Of a stretch of 6,699 bases of DNA, positions 3,896 through 6,699 are shown in pieces. Within the stretch, counting starts at the first letter, position 1, and each line of letters opens with the position of its first letter. A model generated the notes under the pieces. That model saw nothing but the letters and a program-made list of their open reading frames with translations, had not been told where the DNA came from and did not search any database. The DNA comes from Oscillospiraceae bacterium (GTDB lineage Bacteria; Bacillota_A; Clostridia; Oscillospirales; Oscillospiraceae): positions 1-6,699 of the forward strand of contig CADBKB010000088.1 in assembly GCA_902795095.1 (NCBI GenBank), written 5' to 3'. Both the position numbers and the translations under genes were made by a program.

Positions 3896-6526
3896 ATGAA
3901 ATGCAGAAAGCAAATTGCCCTTGGCATGAGCGCACTGATGCTCCTGAGTTGCCTGACGGGCTGTGCGGTCCACGCCGCGACGGCGACCGAGGAACAGACG
4001 CAGATCACCGAAGCCGCGGATGCGCTTCTGGGCACTCATTCCAATTCCTCCGGCAAGGAGGAAACCGTCTACGTCATCGCCGAGCCCGACGGTACGCCCA
4101 CGGAAACCATCGTCAGCGCATGGCTGAAAAATCCCGACGGCGCCGAGACGATCACCGACCGCGCCGACTTGAAGGACATTGAGAACGTCGACGGTGATCA
4201 GACCTATTCTGAAGCTGCCGACGGCAGCCTCATCTGGAACGCGGGCGGCAGTGATATCCGCTACCGCGGCCGCACAGACAAGGCCCTGCCTGTCACCACG
4301 CATATTTCCTATGTCCTCGACGGCGTGCAGCTTGCGCCGGAGGATCTGGCGGGAAAAAGCGGTCATCTGACCATCACCTTCTCCTATGACAACAACACCG
4401 CCGAGCGGCGCACCGTGGATGGACAGGAGGTCACCCTTTACCAGCCCTTCACCGTGATTTCCGGCTTGATGCTCGACAGCAAAAAAGCGGAAAACGTCAC
4501 CGCCACCCGCGGCAAGGTGATCTCTACCGGCGATCGGACGATCGCGGTGGGCATGGCCATGCCGGGTCTGCGCGAGAGCCTTGCGCTGGACAGCCAGGAG
4601 GACCCGATCCTGGAGATGGACATCCCCGAGCAGGTCGTCATTGAAGCGGATGTTAACGATTTTGAACTGCTCACCACAGTGACCGTCATTGAAAACAACC
4701 TGCTGGACGATCTAAATCTGGATGCCGGGGAGCAGGAGCTTTCCGACGCCATCAAAAAGCTGACGGATGCCTCCGGCGCACTGACGGGCGGTACAGACGA
4801 GCTCTGGATCGGCGCTAAGGTGCTCTCCGACGGAGCGAATACTTTACAGACCGGCCTCGGTACGCTGGCAGACGGCGCACAGGCCCTCTGCGATGGCAGT
4901 GAACAGCTTTCTTCGGGCGCGAAGCAGGTGGCAAGCGGCGCGCAGGCCCTTGCCGACGGTACGGACGTCCTGGCACAGGGCAGCAAGACGCTGGAGAGCG
5001 GGGCAAAGCAGGTCGACAAGGGCAGCGGCGCGCTTTTAGGCGGCGCCGGCCGGGTAGCCGACGGCGCACAGCAGCTCAGCGACGGTGCCCATGCTGTCCA
5101 CAGCGGGGCCAAGGACATCAGCACCCACATGGGGGAGCTGCAGTCCGGCCTCGGCACCCTCTCCGGCGGAGCAAAGGATCTGCATGACGGCCTGAGCGCC
5201 ATGCGGCAGCAGGTTTCCGACCTGCCCGAAAGCGTCAGCGCAATGGCGCAGGGCAGCGCAGGCATCCGATCCGCCATCAAGGGCGATCAGGGCGGCAGCG
5301 TTTATGAAGGCGTCGCCGCACTTGAACAAGGGGCAAAAACCATGAGCGCCGGCCTGGTCAGCGGCAGCGCCGAAAATCCCGGCATCTATGAAGGAGCGCA
5401 GGCCATTGCCGCAGGCGCCCAAAGCATCAGCGCCGGGGCTCAAAATATCTCCGACGCCAGCGCCCAACTTCGCGGCAAATTATCCGCCATTCCTCAGGCC
5501 ATGTCCGGCGCGGTGAGCACAGCCTCCGAAAACCTGTCCGGCGCGGCGTCCGCCCTGCAGACCATCTCGCAGGACGAGAATCTCACAGACGCCCAGCGGT
5601 CCGCCATCACCGACGCCCTCGGGAAGCTCGGCGCCGCCCGGGATGCCATGGGCGGCATCGGGGTGGATCTGTCCGAGGCGGACGGCGCTCTGCAGGCCAT
5701 TGTTGACGGCGCGGATGCCATTGCCGCCGCCGCCGGCTCCATTGGCGACGGGGCGAACCGTCTGAGCTCCGGTGCACAGAGTCTGAATCAGGGCGCGAAC
5801 AACATCGTCGCCGGCGCACAGCAGCTCGAATCCGGCCTGGATGCCATCGACGGCCATCTCGGCACTCTGAACGGCGGCCTCGAGCAGATGTCCGAGCAGT
5901 CCAAGACTCTGGTAGACGGTGCTGCGAAGCTGGACGACGGTGCAGCTGCCCTGCAAAGCGGAGCGGAGAACGCCCAAAGCGGCGCCAAAGCTCTGCATGG
6001 CGGCACGACACAGTTGGAGACCGCCACCGAGTCCCTGTCCGGCGGGGCAAAAACGTTGGCTGACGGAGCAAAGGATCTGGCAACCGGTGCAAAAACGCTG
6101 CATGACGGCACGAGTTCTCTGGCCGATGGCGCCGCCAACGCGGCAGACGGGGTGAACGAGGTCCAAAGCGGCGCCCATAGCCTCTCCGGCGGCGCTGCCC
6201 AACTTGCAGGCGGCGCTACCGCCTTGGAAGCCGGCGCAGCCGATTTGGCTGACGGGGCAAATCGTGCCGCGCAGGGCGGAAATGAGCTCACTGACGGCAT
6301 CGTCCAGCTTCTGGCCGGGGCGGGCGAGCTCCGGGACGGTATGCACGAATTTGATGCCGAGGGCATTGAAAAGCTCGCCGCCCTCTATCACGACGATGTG
6401 CAGACGCTGATCGAGCGCCTGAAGGCCATCCGGGCGCTGAGCGAGGAGTATCGCGCATTCGATACGCAGGGTCAGGCGGACGGATCGGTCCGGTTCATCA
6501 TCCGCACGGATTCTATAGAAAAATAA
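3896..6526 (+). CDS. Secreted, probably lipid-anchored protein with Gly/Leu heptad repeats (YhgE/Pip-like repeat class), 876 residues
   Basis: Residues 1-28 are a signal peptide with a lipobox LTGC (Cys 23). An alternative signal peptidase I site lies just after it (AVHAA). Residues about 35-290 form a non-repetitive, probably beta-rich domain. Residues 299-437 hold about 19 consecutive seven-residue repeats of the form G-A-x-x-L-x-x. Residues 438-604 are a less regular helical middle section with two YEG-containing segments. Residues 605-821 hold 31 repeats in perfect register. Residues 822-876 are a short non-repetitive tail ending in VRFIIRTDSIEK. This is the x-x-x-Leu-x-x-Gly heptad class (TIGR03057) known from YhgE/Pip-like membrane proteins often found beside MMPL transporters. 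No C-terminal membrane helices or LPXTG signal are present, unlike YhgE. Co-transcription with the MMPL gene suggests an extracytoplasmic accessory, adaptor or tether. The exact function is unknown. Repeat class and secretion are well supported; partner role is inference. Confidence 0.88.
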   Translation: MKCRKQIALGMSALMLLSCLTGCAVHAATATEEQTQITEAADALLGTHSNSSGKEETVYVIAEPDGTPTETIVSAWLKNPDGAETITDRADLKDIENVDGDQTYSEAADGSLIWNAGGSDIRYRGRTDKALPVTTHISYVLDGVQLAPEDLAGKSGHLTITFSYDNNTAERRTVDGQEVTLYQPFTVISGLMLDSKKAENVTATRGKVISTGDRTIAVGMAMPGLRESLALDSQEDPILEMDIPEQVVIEADVNDFELLTTVTVIENNLLDDLNLDAGEQELSDAIKKLTDASGALTGGTDELWIGAKVLSDGANTLQTGLGTLADGAQALCDGSEQLSSGAKQVASGAQALADGTDVLAQGSKTLESGAKQVDKGSGALLGGAGRVADGAQQLSDGAHAVHSGAKDISTHMGELQSGLGTLSGGAKDLHDGLSAMRQQVSDLPESVSAMAQGSAGIRSAIKGDQGGSVYEGVAALEQGAKTMSAGLVSGSAENPGIYEGAQAIAAGAQSISAGAQNISDASAQLRGKLSAIPQAMSGAVSTASENLSGAASALQTISQDENLTDAQRSAITDALGKLGAARDAMGGIGVDLSEADGALQAIVDGADAIAAAAGSIGDGANRLSSGAQSLNQGANNIVAGAQQLESGLDAIDGHLGTLNGGLEQMSEQSKTLVDGAAKLDDGAAALQSGAENAQSGAKALHGGTTQLETATESLSGGAKTLADGAKDLATGAKTLHDGTSSLADGAANAADGVNEVQSGAHSLSGGAAQLAGGATALEAGAADLADGANRAAQGGNELTDGIVQLLAGAGELRDGMHEFDAEGIEKLAALYHDDVQTLIERLKAIRALSEEYRAFDTQGQADGSVRFIIRTDSIEK
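4811..5209 (+). repeat. Heptad block 1 (Gly-x-x-x-Leu-x-x), residues 306-443 region
   Basis: From Gly 306 to Gly 432, 18 heptads run without a register break: Gly or its substitute at position 1, Leu/Val/Ile at position 5. A further unit (GTDELWI, from Gly 299) precedes it. The only Gly replacement is heptad 16, which begins with His (HMGELQS). The single cysteine seen in the repeats is in heptad 4 (GAQALCD). At DNA level the copies have diverged at third positions, so these are old repeats kept at protein level. Confidence 0.85.
5708..6358 (+). repeat. Heptad block 2, 31 repeats in unbroken register (residues 605-821)
   Basis: From Gly 605 to residue 821, 31 consecutive seven-residue units can be written with no insertion or deletion. 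Position 1 is Gly in all but four units (AAGSIGD, HLGTLNG, QSKTLVD, ATESLSG). Position 5 is Leu, Ile, Val or Met in nearly all, and Ala or Phe in a few (GAENAQS, GAANAAD, GANRAAQ, GMHEFDA). Positions 2 and 7 favour Ala and Asp/Ser/Gly respectively. Confidence 0.87.
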
Positions 6527-6528
6527 AC

Positions 6529-6566
6529 GACGCCGGCGGGGCCATGACCTCGCCGGCGTCTTCTTT
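6529..6566 (+). terminator. Strong intrinsic terminator of the MMPL operon
   Basis: GACGCCGGCG (6529-6538) pairs perfectly with CGCCGGCGTC (6551-6560). The stem extends inward by a G-T and two G-C pairs to a six-base loop. The T-rich tail TTCTTT follows at once. It starts three bases after the stop codon of the heptad protein. The remaining 133 bases to the window edge show no convincing gene, only a short inverted repeat GGAAC-TTTAC-GTTCC (6647-6661). Confidence 0.88.
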
Positions 6567-6699
6567 GAACATCCCGAAACAGGCGGACCAGGCTGGTCCT
6601 CATTTCCTTTGCCTTTGACATCATCCACCAGGTAAAAGACGCATGTGGAACTTTACGTTCCGCAGTCGAAAAACCCGATACATAAAACACCTGTGCCGC

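Noticed and set aside
5480..6628. Minus-strand open frame of 382 codons opposite the heptad repeats
   Set aside because: It is an antisense shadow of the repeat DNA. It crosses the operon terminator, and its periodic Gly/Ala pattern is explained by the plus-strand heptads.
6472..6699. Minus-strand frame open from the right edge into the heptad gene
   Set aside because: It reads through the 13-bp terminator stem and yields an Arg-run (RRRRR) at the hairpin. There is no recognisable domain or ribosome binding site.

Overview
The window has about 60 % GC, strong AGGAGG-type ribosome binding sites, near-consensus sigma-70-type promoters and a lipobox-bearing envelope protein. Together these suggest a high-GC member of the Clostridia, such as a gut Oscillospiraceae-like Firmicute. 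The taxonomic call is inference from style only; there is no rRNA or marker gene here.

Layout. At the left edge (1-631) is the 3' end of a type I restriction R-subunit-like gene. Only its C-terminal domain is visible, and the reading frame is broken near position 99. A 313-bp gap (632-944) follows. It holds a probable terminator, three 22-bp-phased GC-rich repeats and the terminator of the next gene. A TetR-family regulator lies on the minus strand (945-1535). It is divergent from a two-gene operon on the plus strand: an MMPL/RND-type membrane transporter (1804-3879) and, 16 bases further on, an 876-residue secreted, probably lipid-anchored protein (3896-6526) built mostly of Gly/Leu heptad repeats. 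A strong intrinsic terminator closes the operon at 6529-6566. The last 130 bases show no convincing gene.

How the genes work together. The 268-bp divergent region carries four perfect 13-bp palindromes of the form TGACC-N3-GGTCA. One exactly covers the -35 of a good promoter for the transporter operon, and another lies just past its expected start site. The simplest reading is that the TetR protein represses the transporter/heptad-protein operon until a ligand, probably hydrophobic or envelope-active, is bound. The operator nearest tetR lies upstream of that gene's own consensus promoter. The transporter keeps the paired Asp-Tyr motifs of proton-driven MMPL proteins. The heptad protein is its likely extracytoplasmic partner, with two long blocks of repeats in uninterrupted seven-residue register. 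The substrate is unknown. The combination of an MMPL exporter with a separate heptad-repeat protein that has no visible C-terminal membrane anchor, under a four-operator TetR switch, is the most interesting content of the window.
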